DNA of 64,000 nucleotides from Candidatus Latescibacterota bacterium. GTDB taxonomy: Bacteria > Latescibacterota > MWCZ01. Below are positions 25,246 through 33,800 of the stretch, in pieces (the stretch's first letter is position 1; every line of letters starts with the position of its first letter). Location: positions 526,674 to 590,673 of the forward strand of contig JAKJDF010000001.1 in assembly GCA_022706085.1 (NCBI GenBank), given 5' to 3'. The notes below the pieces were generated by a model. The model saw nothing but the letters and a program-made list of their open reading frames with translations, did not search any database and was not told the origin of the DNA. The position numbers were made by a program, and so were the translations under genes.

Positions 25246-26361
25246 TCAGTCCGTGACGTAGATGCGGACCTCGTAGCCTTCCAGCGGCGTGATGAATCCC
25301 TCGCGGGTTTGCGCGAACCCTCCGCCCTCTCCGCCGACCCGTCGCAGGCGCATGACAACAGCCTCATCCAGCCCCTTCAACACCGTCTCATGCGCGTACT
25401 GGTCCTGGTTGATCAGTACGACCAGGGTGCGGCTGCCGGGCCTTCGCGCAAGAACACCGACGCCGAGGATCGGGTCGTGCTGCCGGTAATACGTTTCCGC
25501 CCACACGTGGGGCATCTGCCCGGCAAAAAGGAAAGGATGGAGGCCGTCGAACTCGCGAAGAACCGTCATCCAGCCATCGAAAAACGGGTGCGGCCTGTCC
25601 GCGTAGGCAGAACCCCACCACATGATGCCGGTGGCCCCGTGGAGGATCGCGTCCCACGCCATGAACCGGGTTTGTTCCTCTGTTGGCAGGAGTGGCGGGC
25701 CTTCCGCCAGCTTGAGTTGCGACCAGCAGAACGCCTGCTGCACAAACCACAGGCCGCACCGGGGCGCGGTTCTGGCGAAGCGCTCGATCTGTTTTCCGAG
25801 AAGACCCATCGGCACTGTGGCGTTCCGCCGGACCGGATACCAGTCGAATCCGACGATGTCGAGATACGGCACGCACCGCGCCAGCGTTTCCTGATCGCTG
25901 TTCACCGCTTCGTTGAGCCAGATCGGCCTGTATGGATCACGCTCACGCACGATTCGGGTGCCGCGTTCCAGCCCACGTACGACTGCGCTGAATCGCTCCT
26001 CAATTTCCGCCAGCTTTTCGGGCGGGTGCTTCCAGAAGCTCATCCGCACGTTGTTGTCGTCTTTGCGGGAGGCGTTCCATATCGCTTCGTCCTGTGCCTC
26101 CCAGACGGCGAGGGCGGGGTGATCCTTCAGCGCGTCAACCTTCGCGGCGAGCGCGGAACCGTCGTCGCCATCGGCCAGAATCACCGGCACAGGCGCCCAG
26201 CCCAACACTCCGTGCGCGTGTGCTGCGTCAAGTTCCTCCCGGTTGTGGCAGCAGACGATGTTGATTCCGGCTGCCGTCCACTGTCGCCATTCGTCCTCCG
26301 TCCGCGGGTGCTCGTAGGCGCCCAGCGGGAATATGCGGTGACCATTGAGGGGCACTACCAT
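25246..26361 (-). CDS. TIM-barrel glycoside-hydrolase-like protein (clan GH-A relative)
   Basis: The 371-residue protein resembles family 2/5-like hydrolase barrels: the opening HRIFPLGAYEHPRTEDEW, AAGINIVCCHNREEL, the DHPALAVWEAQDEAIW strand, RPIWLNEAVNS and YLDIVGFDWYPV. The later AILHGATGIMWWGSAY motif and the beta-rich tail (RTLVVLINQDQYA, YEVRIYVTD) fit a barrel followed by a short sandwich. Catalytic Glu residues cannot be assigned with certainty; the Glu of VWEAQDE or WLNEAV is a candidate acid/base. ATG 26361 has GGAGG at 7 bases. It is first in the operon with the cupin and Gfo/Idh/MocA genes. Confidence 0.8.
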   Translation of the reverse strand: MVVPLNGHRIFPLGAYEHPRTEDEWRQWTAAGINIVCCHNREELDAAHAHGVLGWAPVPVILADGDDGSALAAKVDALKDHPALAVWEAQDEAIWNASRKDDNNVRMSFWKHPPEKLAEIEERFSAVVRGLERGTRIVRERDPYRPIWLNEAVNSDQETLARCVPYLDIVGFDWYPVRRNATVPMGLLGKQIERFARTAPRCGLWFVQQAFCWSQLKLAEGPPLLPTEEQTRFMAWDAILHGATGIMWWGSAYADRPHPFFDGWMTVLREFDGLHPFLFAGQMPHVWAETYYRQHDPILGVGVLARRPGSRTLVVLINQDQYAHETVLKGLDEAVVMRLRRVGGEGGGFAQTREGFITPLEGYEVRIYVTD

Positions 26362-26505
26362 CAGGTTTCCTCCGTGGCAAATGGAATCGGGATGCTGTGA
26401 GGTTACCACGCGAAGGTGCCCGCCGCAACTGCAGCCTGCTCCCACGCGGGGTGTATCATCCGGTTTGGGTGAACTGCATGGACGTGGTGAACAGGACGCC
26501 CCCTT

Positions 26506-26558
26506 TATCTGGCTGTGGCGAAGAGGCGTCTTCGTGTCAAGCGGGGAAGCAAAAAAAA
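26506..26558. repeat. Dispersed 52-bp intergenic repeat, copy 2
   Basis: Matches 1484-1535, sharing GAAGAGGCGTCTTCGTGTCA with near-identical flanks. It lies upstream of a minus-strand gene, as copy 1 does. Confidence 0.7.
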
Positions 26559-26789
26559 GGCGGGCGGCCACCCCCTACCGGCCCCGGCCCGCCGCCACAT
26601 CGGCAACGGGAGCGGACACAGCGGGCCACCCCTGCCACGCGAACACACACGCGCTCCATTGTCCGTCATTCCCGCCTGCGCATCGTGCGTTGAGGAAGAA
26701 CGGTACATGGTCCGGGTTTCCGCGCCGGAGCGCGGTCAACATGCGATCGCGGGAAGAGCGCGGGGGTTGTGGTTCCTCCCGTACACACA

Positions 26790-26823
26790 CAGGGCCGCTC
26801 AGAGACATTTCTCCGCGGCCCTG
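26790..26823 (-). terminator. Large hairpin downstream of the ABC ATPase gene
   Basis: CAGGGCCGC (26790-26798) pairs with GCGGCCCTG (26815-26823), and the loop holds an inner GAGA/TCTC pair. It lies about 65 bases past the ATPase stop on the minus strand. No T-run follows, so its terminator role is inferred from position. Confidence 0.4.
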
Positions 26824-26887
26824 TGGTCTAGTGGAACGCGTTGTGGCTGGTGCCCGCAACGGGCAACAAAATCACTCAGAAACCCGG

Positions 26888-27721
26888 TTATTGCCCTCCG
26901 TTCGTTGCCTCGCCGGTGAGCCTGTCCATTGCGTGCTTGCCCGCCGCTCCGCCGTGGCTGTCGGCCGAGCCGACACCGCCGAGCACGTCGCCACCGATGG
27001 TTCCGACATTGATGTCAATATCCGAGCGGGCCTCTATGCGGTCCACGCGCCCGTCGCGAATCCAGATGATGCGGTCTGAAACATTCAACATGCTGGGGTC
27101 GTGCGTGTTGGAGATGATGGTGACGCCCATCTCTTTGTTGAGCTTGCGGAGGAGCTCGATGATGTCGTGTCCGGTTTTCAGGTCGAGGTTTGCCGTCGGT
27201 TCGTCCGCCAGAATGATGGAGGGATCGTTCGCGAAGGACCGCGCAATCGCAACGCGCTGCTGCTGCCCGCCGGAAAGCTCCGTCGGCTTGTGCTGCCAGC
27301 GTTCCCCGAGGCCCACCGTCTCCAGGAGGCCGCGCCCTTTCGAGATCGCCTCATCGTTTGAAAGTCCGGCGAAAATCATCGGCAGGGTGACGTTTTCCAG
27401 CGCCGTCATCACGGGGATGAGGTTGAACGTCTGGAAAATGTACCCGATTTTGCGGCAACGGAGCCATGCAAGCTCGTACGCGTCCAACTGGGCAATATCC
27501 ACCTCGTCGATGTACACCGTTCCATCAGAGGGTTTGTCCAGACCGCCGATCATGTTGAAAAGCGTGGTTTTGCCGGAGCCGGACGGACCCATGATGCTGA
27601 TGTACTCGCCGCGCTTGATTTCCAGATCGATGCCCTTCAGCGCCTCCAGATAGCCCTCACCCATCGGAAACCGTTTCCGGACGGCGCGCGCGCGAACGGT
27701 GTTTTCCTGTGTACTTGCCAT
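26888..27721 (-). CDS. ABC transporter ATPase, LolD/MacB-type, with C-terminal extension
   Basis: The 277-residue nucleotide-binding protein has Walker A GPSGSGKT (residues 45-52), the Q-loop region YIFQTFNLIP, signature LSGGQQQR, Walker B IILADEPT and the switch His in ISNTHD. This is the LolD/MacB/FtsE class that works with FtsX-type permeases, moving lipoproteins, peptides or cell-wall signals rather than importing solutes. Residues after about 235 form an unusual Gly/Asp-rich tail (DIDINVGTIGGDVLGGVGSA) beyond the normal family end. ATG 27721 has GAGGGG upstream. It is last in a PqqD-permease-ATPase operon. Confidence 0.92.
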   Translation of the reverse strand: MASTQENTVRARAVRKRFPMGEGYLEALKGIDLEIKRGEYISIMGPSGSGKTTLFNMIGGLDKPSDGTVYIDEVDIAQLDAYELAWLRCRKIGYIFQTFNLIPVMTALENVTLPMIFAGLSNDEAISKGRGLLETVGLGERWQHKPTELSGGQQQRVAIARSFANDPSIILADEPTANLDLKTGHDIIELLRKLNKEMGVTIISNTHDPSMLNVSDRIIWIRDGRVDRIEARSDIDINVGTIGGDVLGGVGSADSHGGAAGKHAMDRLTGEATNGGQ

Positions 27722-27761
27722 CGAGCTAACCCCTCGTTCGAGATGAAGCAGTGAATATCTG

Positions 27762-28448
27762 TCAGACTTCCGTGCGCATTGCGTCTGCCGGTGGCATCTG
27801 GGATGCGCGGTATGCGGGAAAACTGGCACCCAGCAGCGTTAACAAGAGCCCGATGACCGTTGCCAGCAGGATGTTGATCACCATCTGCGACCAGGGCAGT
27901 ATTCCCATGACGGCGAACCCGTGTTTGACCAGCGCACTCACCAGCACCAGCCCCGCGCCGATAAGCGCGCCGGTAAAGGACCCGACAAGCCCCTGGAACC
28001 CGGATTCGAGCAGAAACAGCTCAATCACGAATATGTCCAGCGCGCCGAGGCACTTCATCGTTCCGATTTCCTTGTAGCGCTCGGTTACCGACATCAGCAT
28101 TGCGTTGGCAATTCCGATGACGCATACGATCAGCGACATAGTGACAAGCCATGCCTGACGGGGCTCCGCGGCGAGCAGGGTCAGAATGAACCTGATGCCG
28201 GTTCCAGATACCTGCGAGCCCTCGTCCGGATTCACGGCCAATTCCACAACCGCGGAATTCAGGACGGAGACCAGGAAGGCAATGGCGAAAAAGATGCCCG
28301 CGATAGTTATGATCGACCGCCAGAACCTGATGCGGAGGCTCTGAAACGCGATCTTCAGCGCCGTGGCGAACGGGGTCGCGACGCTGGAAGTCTTCATGTC
28401 GGTGCGCAGACGCCGGATTGCTTCTTCGTGGGTGATCTGTTCATCCAT
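27762..28448 (-). CDS. Short FtsX-like ABC permease lacking the periplasmic domain
   Basis: The 228-residue protein has the FtsX core: TM1 near residues 38-60 (IITIAGIFFAIAFLVSVLN), then three C-terminal helices including SLIVCVIGIANAMLMSVTER, the conserved coupling segment YKEIGTMKCLGA, and the ending FPAYRASQMPPADAMRTE. Normal MacB/LolE subunits have about 200 residues of periplasmic domain between TM1 and TM2; here only about 35 residues intervene. It presumably pairs with the adjacent ATPase as a homodimer. The spacing to the ATPase gene is 40 bases. Its N-terminal 30 residues are a cytoplasmic helix. Confidence 0.85.
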   Translation of the reverse strand: MDEQITHEEAIRRLRTDMKTSSVATPFATALKIAFQSLRIRFWRSIITIAGIFFAIAFLVSVLNSAVVELAVNPDEGSQVSGTGIRFILTLLAAEPRQAWLVTMSLIVCVIGIANAMLMSVTERYKEIGTMKCLGALDIFVIELFLLESGFQGLVGSFTGALIGAGLVLVSALVKHGFAVMGILPWSQMVINILLATVIGLLLTLLGASFPAYRASQMPPADAMRTEV

Positions 28449-28476
28449 GGGTGCCTCGTTTCAAGCCTTCCGTCCG

Positions 28477-28881
28477 TTACCGCTTCGTGTTTCGCCGCTG
28501 CCGCGGCACTTCAAAACCGACGAAGTTTTTCTTCGCCAGCCTCCGGAGATACTCGATCAGCGACGCTTCCGCCTCCCGACGGTTGAGGTTGTACTGCTCG
28601 CTGAGTTCGGCGATCATCTCCCGCACCGTGAGGCGGCGTTCTATCATCTTCCACACGGCCGTGCCCACCTCATCCAGCGCGATAACCCTCTCCTTCGGGG
28701 TATAGATGATCTTGGAAAGCAGCGTTGCCCACCACACTTCGCGACGCGGGATCGTGATCTGCACTTCCTGCTGATTGTTCAGCGACCAGCTGATCGCCTG
28801 ATTCAGCACCGGCCGCGAGTTGAGCAGGTCATCCTTTGTAAGTCGGGGCGCTTCCCGCTTTTTGAACAGCTTTCCGAACAT
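28477..28881 (-). CDS. PqqD-like protein
   Basis: The 134-residue protein has a PqqD-like winged-helix region in its second half, with YTPKERVIALDEVGTAVWKM, the IERRLTVREMIAELSEQYNL helix pair and LIEYLRRLAKKNFVGFE. PqqD relatives bind precursor peptides and present them to radical-SAM enzymes. No radical-SAM gene or short peptide gene is evident here. The N-terminal half has basic residues (MFGKLFKKREAPRLTKDD) and a WWATLLSKI segment. It starts the operon with the mini-FtsX permease (28-base gap) and ABC ATPase. GGGGAG lies only one base from ATG 28881, so the start is somewhat uncertain. Confidence 0.75.
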   Translation of the reverse strand: MFGKLFKKREAPRLTKDDLLNSRPVLNQAISWSLNNQQEVQITIPRREVWWATLLSKIIYTPKERVIALDEVGTAVWKMIERRLTVREMIAELSEQYNLNRREAEASLIEYLRRLAKKNFVGFEVPRQRRNTKR

Positions 28882-29054
28882 ACTCCCCGGGAGACTTTCG
28901 TGCTGATGGAGACGGTGGATTACGAGAAGGTAAGAATAACGGGGAAAAGGTTGCGCGCGCAAGCCTTCGGGCTGGCGGTACAGAGCAGCGGCTGTGCGGA
29001 TCAGGGAACGGACAGGCAGGCCCGTCCGAGCGGATTCGGGCAATGGAGGCAAGA

Positions 29055-29079
29055 GATTCTTCGCTGCGCTCAGAATGAC
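29055..29079 (+). repeat. GATTCTTCGCTGCGCTCAGAATGAC-type intergenic repeat
   Basis: An imperfect palindrome (GATTCT...AGAATGAC) of a type familiar from intergenic DNA of many bacteria. It is the only clear copy in the window and sits just ahead of a REP element. Confidence 0.6.
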
Positions 29080-29100
29080 GGGTTTCGCGGAGACGGACCA

Positions 29101-29127
29101 GGTAGGGCGCCCTCGCCGAGGGCGCCG
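29101..29127 (+). repeat. 27-bp REP element, stem variant CCC/GGG
   Basis: Head GGTAGGGCG, loop TCGCCGA and tail CGCCG are as at 8793, but the stem triplets are CCC/GGG instead of GTC/GAC, preserving pairing. Confidence 0.8.
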
Positions 29128-29193
29128 ACAGGTCCTTTGGAGTGCGCAGGCGCGCCTGCGCTTTCCATACGGAAGGGCATGTTTTCCATTGCT

Positions 29194-29218
29194 CGATTCC
29201 CGCCTTCGCGGGAATGAC
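29194..29218 (+). repeat. GATTCCCGC/GCGGGAATGAC palindrome
   Basis: ATTCCCGC/GCGGGAAT stem around CTTC, with the same core as 8834-8858. Confidence 0.75.
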
Positions 29219-29328
29219 GAAAAAACACAAGGCGGAGGCGTCCGGGGACGAACTCGGGACCACGTTGCCGATGCGCCGTGAATCCGGCGCGCCGCTTTGA
29301 CAGGAGGCCCCGCCACCCCTATCCCCAG

Positions 29329-29357
29329 AAAAAAGGGGGCACGACGAAGCGTGCCCC
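29329..29357 (-). terminator. Rho-independent terminator of apgM
   Basis: On the minus strand GGGGCACG, loop CTTCGT, CGTGCCCC and then CTTTTTT. The stem is 8 bp and perfect. It begins 16 bases after the apgM stop. Confidence 0.88.
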
Positions 29358-29372
29358 TCCCTATCGTTTCCC

Positions 29373-30578
29373 CTACGCACCCATCTTTTTCAGCTTGCCT
29401 GCGTGCGCGAGCAGTTCCAGCATCAGCGCCGGGCCGTCAAAGCGGCCGAGCCCGCCGCAGATTGCAGCCCGTTCGCCGAATGACGCGGCGGAGTCGCGCC
29501 GGACGGTCTTGCCCCACAGAAGCACCGGCACCGGGTGCCATGTGTGCGCCTTGAACACGGCCGGGGTTGAGTGATCGCCCGTGACGGCGAATACATCGGG
29601 GTTCAGTGCCATGATGCGTGGAATGAGCGCGTCCACTTCCTCGATTTTGTGCACGCGGCCGTCGAAGTTGCCATCTTCGCCGTAGCTGTCGGTCTTTTTC
29701 ACGTGGAAGAAGTAGAAGGTGTGGCCGCTTTTCCAGTCCTGCTCCAGCGTATCCACCTCCTCGGCGATTTCCATACCCGTCTTCAGGATATCCATGCCGA
29801 CCATTTTCGCCACGCCGCGGTAATCGGGATACGTGGCGATGCAGGCGGGCTTCAGCTTGTAGCAGGCCTGCATGGAGGGGAAATCGGGCTGCACGGCAAA
29901 TCCGCGGAGCAGAATCATGTTCGCGGGGTGGAGCGCCGCCAGCGCTTCCTTCGCCTGCGCGATGAACGCCTCCACGACACCCACCATCTTCTCCGCGCCG
30001 GCACCGGTGGCTTTGACAGGTTTGGCCGGCACGCCCGTGGCACCGGGGTCGGTGTCGGCGATCTCGATGGAGAGGCCCTGGCCTTCGAATACCACCACTG
30101 CGCGGTAGTCCATCACCGGATGCGCTTCGATCCTGACACCCGGCACATTCACCTTCGCGTTCAGGACCCCGCACAATTCCGCGCATTTCTCCGTCGGAAT
30201 CCGTCCCGCCCGTCGGTCGGTGATGAGGCCGTTCTGTTCCGTGCAGAAGTTGAGGCGCGCGGCGACCTGATCCGGTTTGAGTGTGAGCCCGATGCCGTTG
30301 GCGGCGATTGCACCGCGGCCGATATCGTGGACGAAGGCGTCGTATCCGAACAGCGCGAGGTGTGCCAGCCCGCTTCCGGGAGGAATGCCGCGCCCCAGCG
30401 TGTCAATCAGGCCGGTCGCGCCTTCGCCGGCAAGGGCATCGAGGTTCGGAGTGCGGGCCGTTTCCAGTTCGGTCTTTCCGGTTTCGTTCGGGAACCCGCC
30501 AAGTCCGTCCATGATCATGAGGACGATCCTTGAACCCGTTTCGGTGGCAAGTTTCGGGGCTATGTCTGCGCTAATCAT
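29373..30578 (-). CDS. apgM: 2,3-bisphosphoglycerate-independent phosphoglycerate mutase, archaeal type
   Basis: The 401-residue enzyme interconverts 3- and 2-phosphoglycerate in glycolysis and gluconeogenesis. It matches the ApgM branch of the alkaline-phosphatase superfamily. Metal ligand D24 is in LMIMDGLGG, the phospho-serine S69 is in IPPGSGLAHLALFGYD, and the late metal motif VFAVTGDHSTPAVFKAHTWHP is present. The length is typical. Bacteria with this form often lack or supplement GpmI/GpmA. ATG 30578 has GAGGA at about 6 bases. The gene is monocistronic with its own terminator, divergent from the large surface protein. Confidence 0.95.
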   Translation of the reverse strand: MISADIAPKLATETGSRIVLMIMDGLGGFPNETGKTELETARTPNLDALAGEGATGLIDTLGRGIPPGSGLAHLALFGYDAFVHDIGRGAIAANGIGLTLKPDQVAARLNFCTEQNGLITDRRAGRIPTEKCAELCGVLNAKVNVPGVRIEAHPVMDYRAVVVFEGQGLSIEIADTDPGATGVPAKPVKATGAGAEKMVGVVEAFIAQAKEALAALHPANMILLRGFAVQPDFPSMQACYKLKPACIATYPDYRGVAKMVGMDILKTGMEIAEEVDTLEQDWKSGHTFYFFHVKKTDSYGEDGNFDGRVHKIEEVDALIPRIMALNPDVFAVTGDHSTPAVFKAHTWHPVPVLLWGKTVRRDSAASFGERAAICGGLGRFDGPALMLELLAHAGKLKKMGA

Positions 30579-30706
30579 GGCATTCCTCGCATCAGGTGTG
30601 GAAATCCCCCTGGAAATGCGCGGCTAGTTCCTCCTGCCGCGCCGCTTTGAAAAAACTACGCAGTCCCCGTGAACGCGGACAAGGTTCGGGGCGGCGCAAG
30701 GCTCGC

Positions 30707-30735
30707 TTGACGTAGGGAGAAAAATGCGTTATTTA
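30707..30735 (+). promoter_or_regulatory. Sigma-70-like promoter upstream of the FG-GAP protein
   Basis: TTGACG (30707-30712), a 17-base spacer, then TATTTA (30730-30735). Transcription would begin near 30742, giving a leader of about 75 bases before ATG 30817. Confidence 0.5.
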
Positions 30736-30816
30736 TGGCGTGACTGAGACCGTGAACTGCTTAACTTCAGAGCGGTTACGGCGTAGCGTACAACCTCGCT
30801 TCCCTGATGGTACGCC

Positions 30817-33800
30817 ATGAAGAGGTCCTGCTTCCCGGGCACCCATGTCACTGCCGCGTTGCTGTTCCTCGGTTCTGTTGCGAGCGCGGTGACATTCTCG
30901 CCGAAACTCACCCTGCCTCCGGTGCAGTACGGGGCGCAGGCGTGGGCGATTCCCGACAGCTCCGGCACCTACGCCGGAAAGAGCATTCTCGCCCTCTCCG
31001 GCCAGACACCCGGCGGCACACTGAAGACGTACATCGTCTGGATTGAGTCGCAGTCAGGAGTTCCCGGCGTGGCGAAAATCGACTCATCCAGCATTCCGGG
31101 TATCGTGTTCGGGCAAGCGGACTGGGCGGATTACAACCGGGATGGCCTTTTGGACCTGGCCATCAGCGGGCGGACAGTGAGTGCGACGGACACCCTCGCG
31201 CAGGACATCACGATGGTGTACCGCCAGTACTCCGACGGGTCGTTCCGTCCGGAAGCGGCGTTCCCGTCCGGATACGGAATGGATTCCACGATCGTCCGCT
31301 GGGTGGATTATGACAACGATGGCGACATGGATCTTTTCGTCAGCGGCCGAAAACGGATCCTTTCGCTGAATCCGTCCACAGGTAAGAAAGAGGTGACGGG
31401 GGAAAGCCGCCTGCATGTATTTCGTAATGACTCTCCTACACCGCAGACCGTCATATTCGTGCGTGATACCGGCGTGCGCAGCCGGGTGGATCAGATCATC
31501 CCGGTGCACGACGGTGATGCCGACTGGGCCGACATAGACGGCAACGGCACGCCGGATCTCGCGATTACGGGAAAAAGCGCCACGTTCCTTCAGGGGAATC
31601 GCGTGGCAACGGAGATCGTGACCGAGGTCTACCTCAACAACCCGGCAGGCGTGTTCACGCGAAATGTGCTGACTTCCCTCCCGCCGCGGTACGGAGGCGG
31701 CATCGCGTGGGGCGACATGAATGAGGACGGGCTGCTCGATATCGCGCTCTCCGGGTATGCGAAACCGGCCGATGGCGGCGCGCTGACGCTGGAAGTGTGG
31801 CTCCACCTCGGCGAAGGGTCCTTCCGCAAACAGGCAATTCAGCTCGATCAGCGCGACGCGGTGGCGGGCAGACTGGCGTGGATGGACGTGGACAATGACG
31901 GCCGCTTTGATCTGATCGCGATGGGCGATTCAAGCGCCACGGTGAGCGGCATTCGGTTGTACCGGAACAATTCTGACCTCACGCTTTCGCGTATGTCGGC
32001 GTCGCTACCGGCGCTTGGCGACGGTGCGTTTTCCCTCGGACATCTGGACGCGGACGGCACGGTTGATCTGATCGCGAGCGGGCGTCTCACCCCGGCAGGC
32101 GCGAGCCAGACCACCGCCTGGAGCCTTTCCGGAGTGCCGGCAAACGCTCTCCCGACCACGCCCTCCCTTTCGCCGCGGGATAATCGCCCGCTGGTGGCGG
32201 CGGACCGGGTCTACTTCACCTGGGGCCAGTCGTCGGACGATGCAAACGGGAAGACGGTGTCGTACGAGATTCTGCTTCTGCAGGGCGTGGGGAACGAAAC
32301 ACGCGTCCTGACCGCTCCGGCGGCCTTTGGCCCGGCCCCGCACGGAAGGAAGCTCACGTATACCCTCCTGCGCTCCTTGCCTCCCGGCTCGGCGATGCCG
32401 CTTTACGTTCGAGCGCGGGATGCCGCAGGCAACACCTCTCCGTGGAGCGCGCCCATCACGGTCTACGTGCAGGATTTCGTGAACTCGCTGGAAACGATCG
32501 TTCCCTTGCGCAGTACGGCGGCCTCATGGGTGGACATCAACGGCGATGGCGCGCCCGATCTGGTGGTGAACGGATTCGATCAGGGAAGTAACGAAACGAA
32601 CAGGCTTTACGTGAACCAGGCGGGTACTCTGGTTCCCAACACGGCGTATGACCTTCCCGGCGTGTACCTCGGCAGTCAGGCCTGGGCCGACGTCAATGCG
32701 GACGGCTACCCTGATGTGATGCTGACGGGATCGGAATCTGAGCAGGTACGTATTACGAGCATCTTCCTGAACCGCGCGCTGCAATCGGTCGGGTTGTTCG
32801 ACGCGAACGCGATGACCTCGGACAAACTTACCGGGAGCCGCGCCGCATTCGGCGATATTGACAACGACGGCGATGTGGACTTCGTCGTCACGGGTGTGTC
32901 GGGAGCAGCACTGAAAACGCTGGTGGGTGAGAACACCGGCGTTATCACGGCGCAGGGGGTGGTTTTCAACGTACGCGCGCTGGATCTGACCCTGGTTGAC
33001 ACTCCCGCAAAAGGGCTCAAGGACGGTTGCATCTCGCTGGTTGACTTCGATCAGGACGGCAATCTGGATCTCACGATTCAGGGCAATACGGACAACGGCA
33101 CCCCCGCGGCCGACGACGATTTCTGGGCCGGATACCTGTTTACCTTCCGGAACACCGGCGGGATGAATTTCAGCATGGTGAACACGCCGGCCCCCGCCGG
33201 AACAGCAACCATTCCCGCGGGAAGCGCGTTGCTCGATCAACTGGGCGATGGCGAACACGTCTGGGCCGACGTGGACAACGATGGCGATCCGGACCTTATC
33301 TGCGTGGGCTTTTCGCGAACAACCGCCGAGTTTGTGCTGGATAACGTTTACTGGGACGCCAGCGCGCTTCGCATCTACGAGAACACCGGCGGTGGCAATC
33401 TCGTGATGAAGCAGGCGTTTCCGGGCCTCTGGAAAGCCAGTCTTGCCGTCGGGGACGTGGACAACGACGGCAAAGTGGATATCCTGGTTTCGGGGTACAA
33501 CGATCACGTGGTCGACACCGGCGGAAACCACCTCGAAACGCCGACGCTGCGGCTTTACGTGAACGACGGAACCGGCAGGTTCGCGGAAAAGTCCGTCGCT
33601 CTGTTCAGCGACTACGGAGTCGCCCTCGGCGCGGTGCGGTTCGCGGATGTGGATGGTGACGGTGATCTCGACGCCATCGCCGCGGGCGAAGGCGTAACGG
33701 CGGACGGCAAAGCGGTGCCGAAAAGCACGCTGTTCGCCAATACGAATGCGTATTTCGTCGCCAACCGGCGCCCGAATGCACCGACCGGCCTCGCCGCAAC

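Larger units (their letters stand above)
26362..26887. other. Intergenic region with repeat copy and large hairpin
   Basis: This stretch of 526 bases separates the ABC ATPase end from the hydrolase start, both on the minus strand. It contains the second 52-bp dispersed repeat, half of a GGATTCCC-type palindrome (GTCATTCCCGCCTGCGC near 26664) and a large hairpin at 26790-26823. Open frames here are repeat-derived. Confidence 0.65.
28882..29372. other. Repeat-packed intergenic region between PqqD and apgM genes
   Basis: Across 491 bases this region holds a GATTCTTCGCTGCGCTCAGA-type repeat (29055-29079), a REP element, a palindrome GTGCGCAGGCGCGCCTGCGC near 29142-29161, a GGATTCCC-type palindrome and the apgM terminator. 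No gene is supported. Confidence 0.7.

Noticed and set aside
8793-29218. CRISPR array
   Set aside because: Palindromic repeats are scattered, not regularly spaced, and there are no cas genes or spacers.
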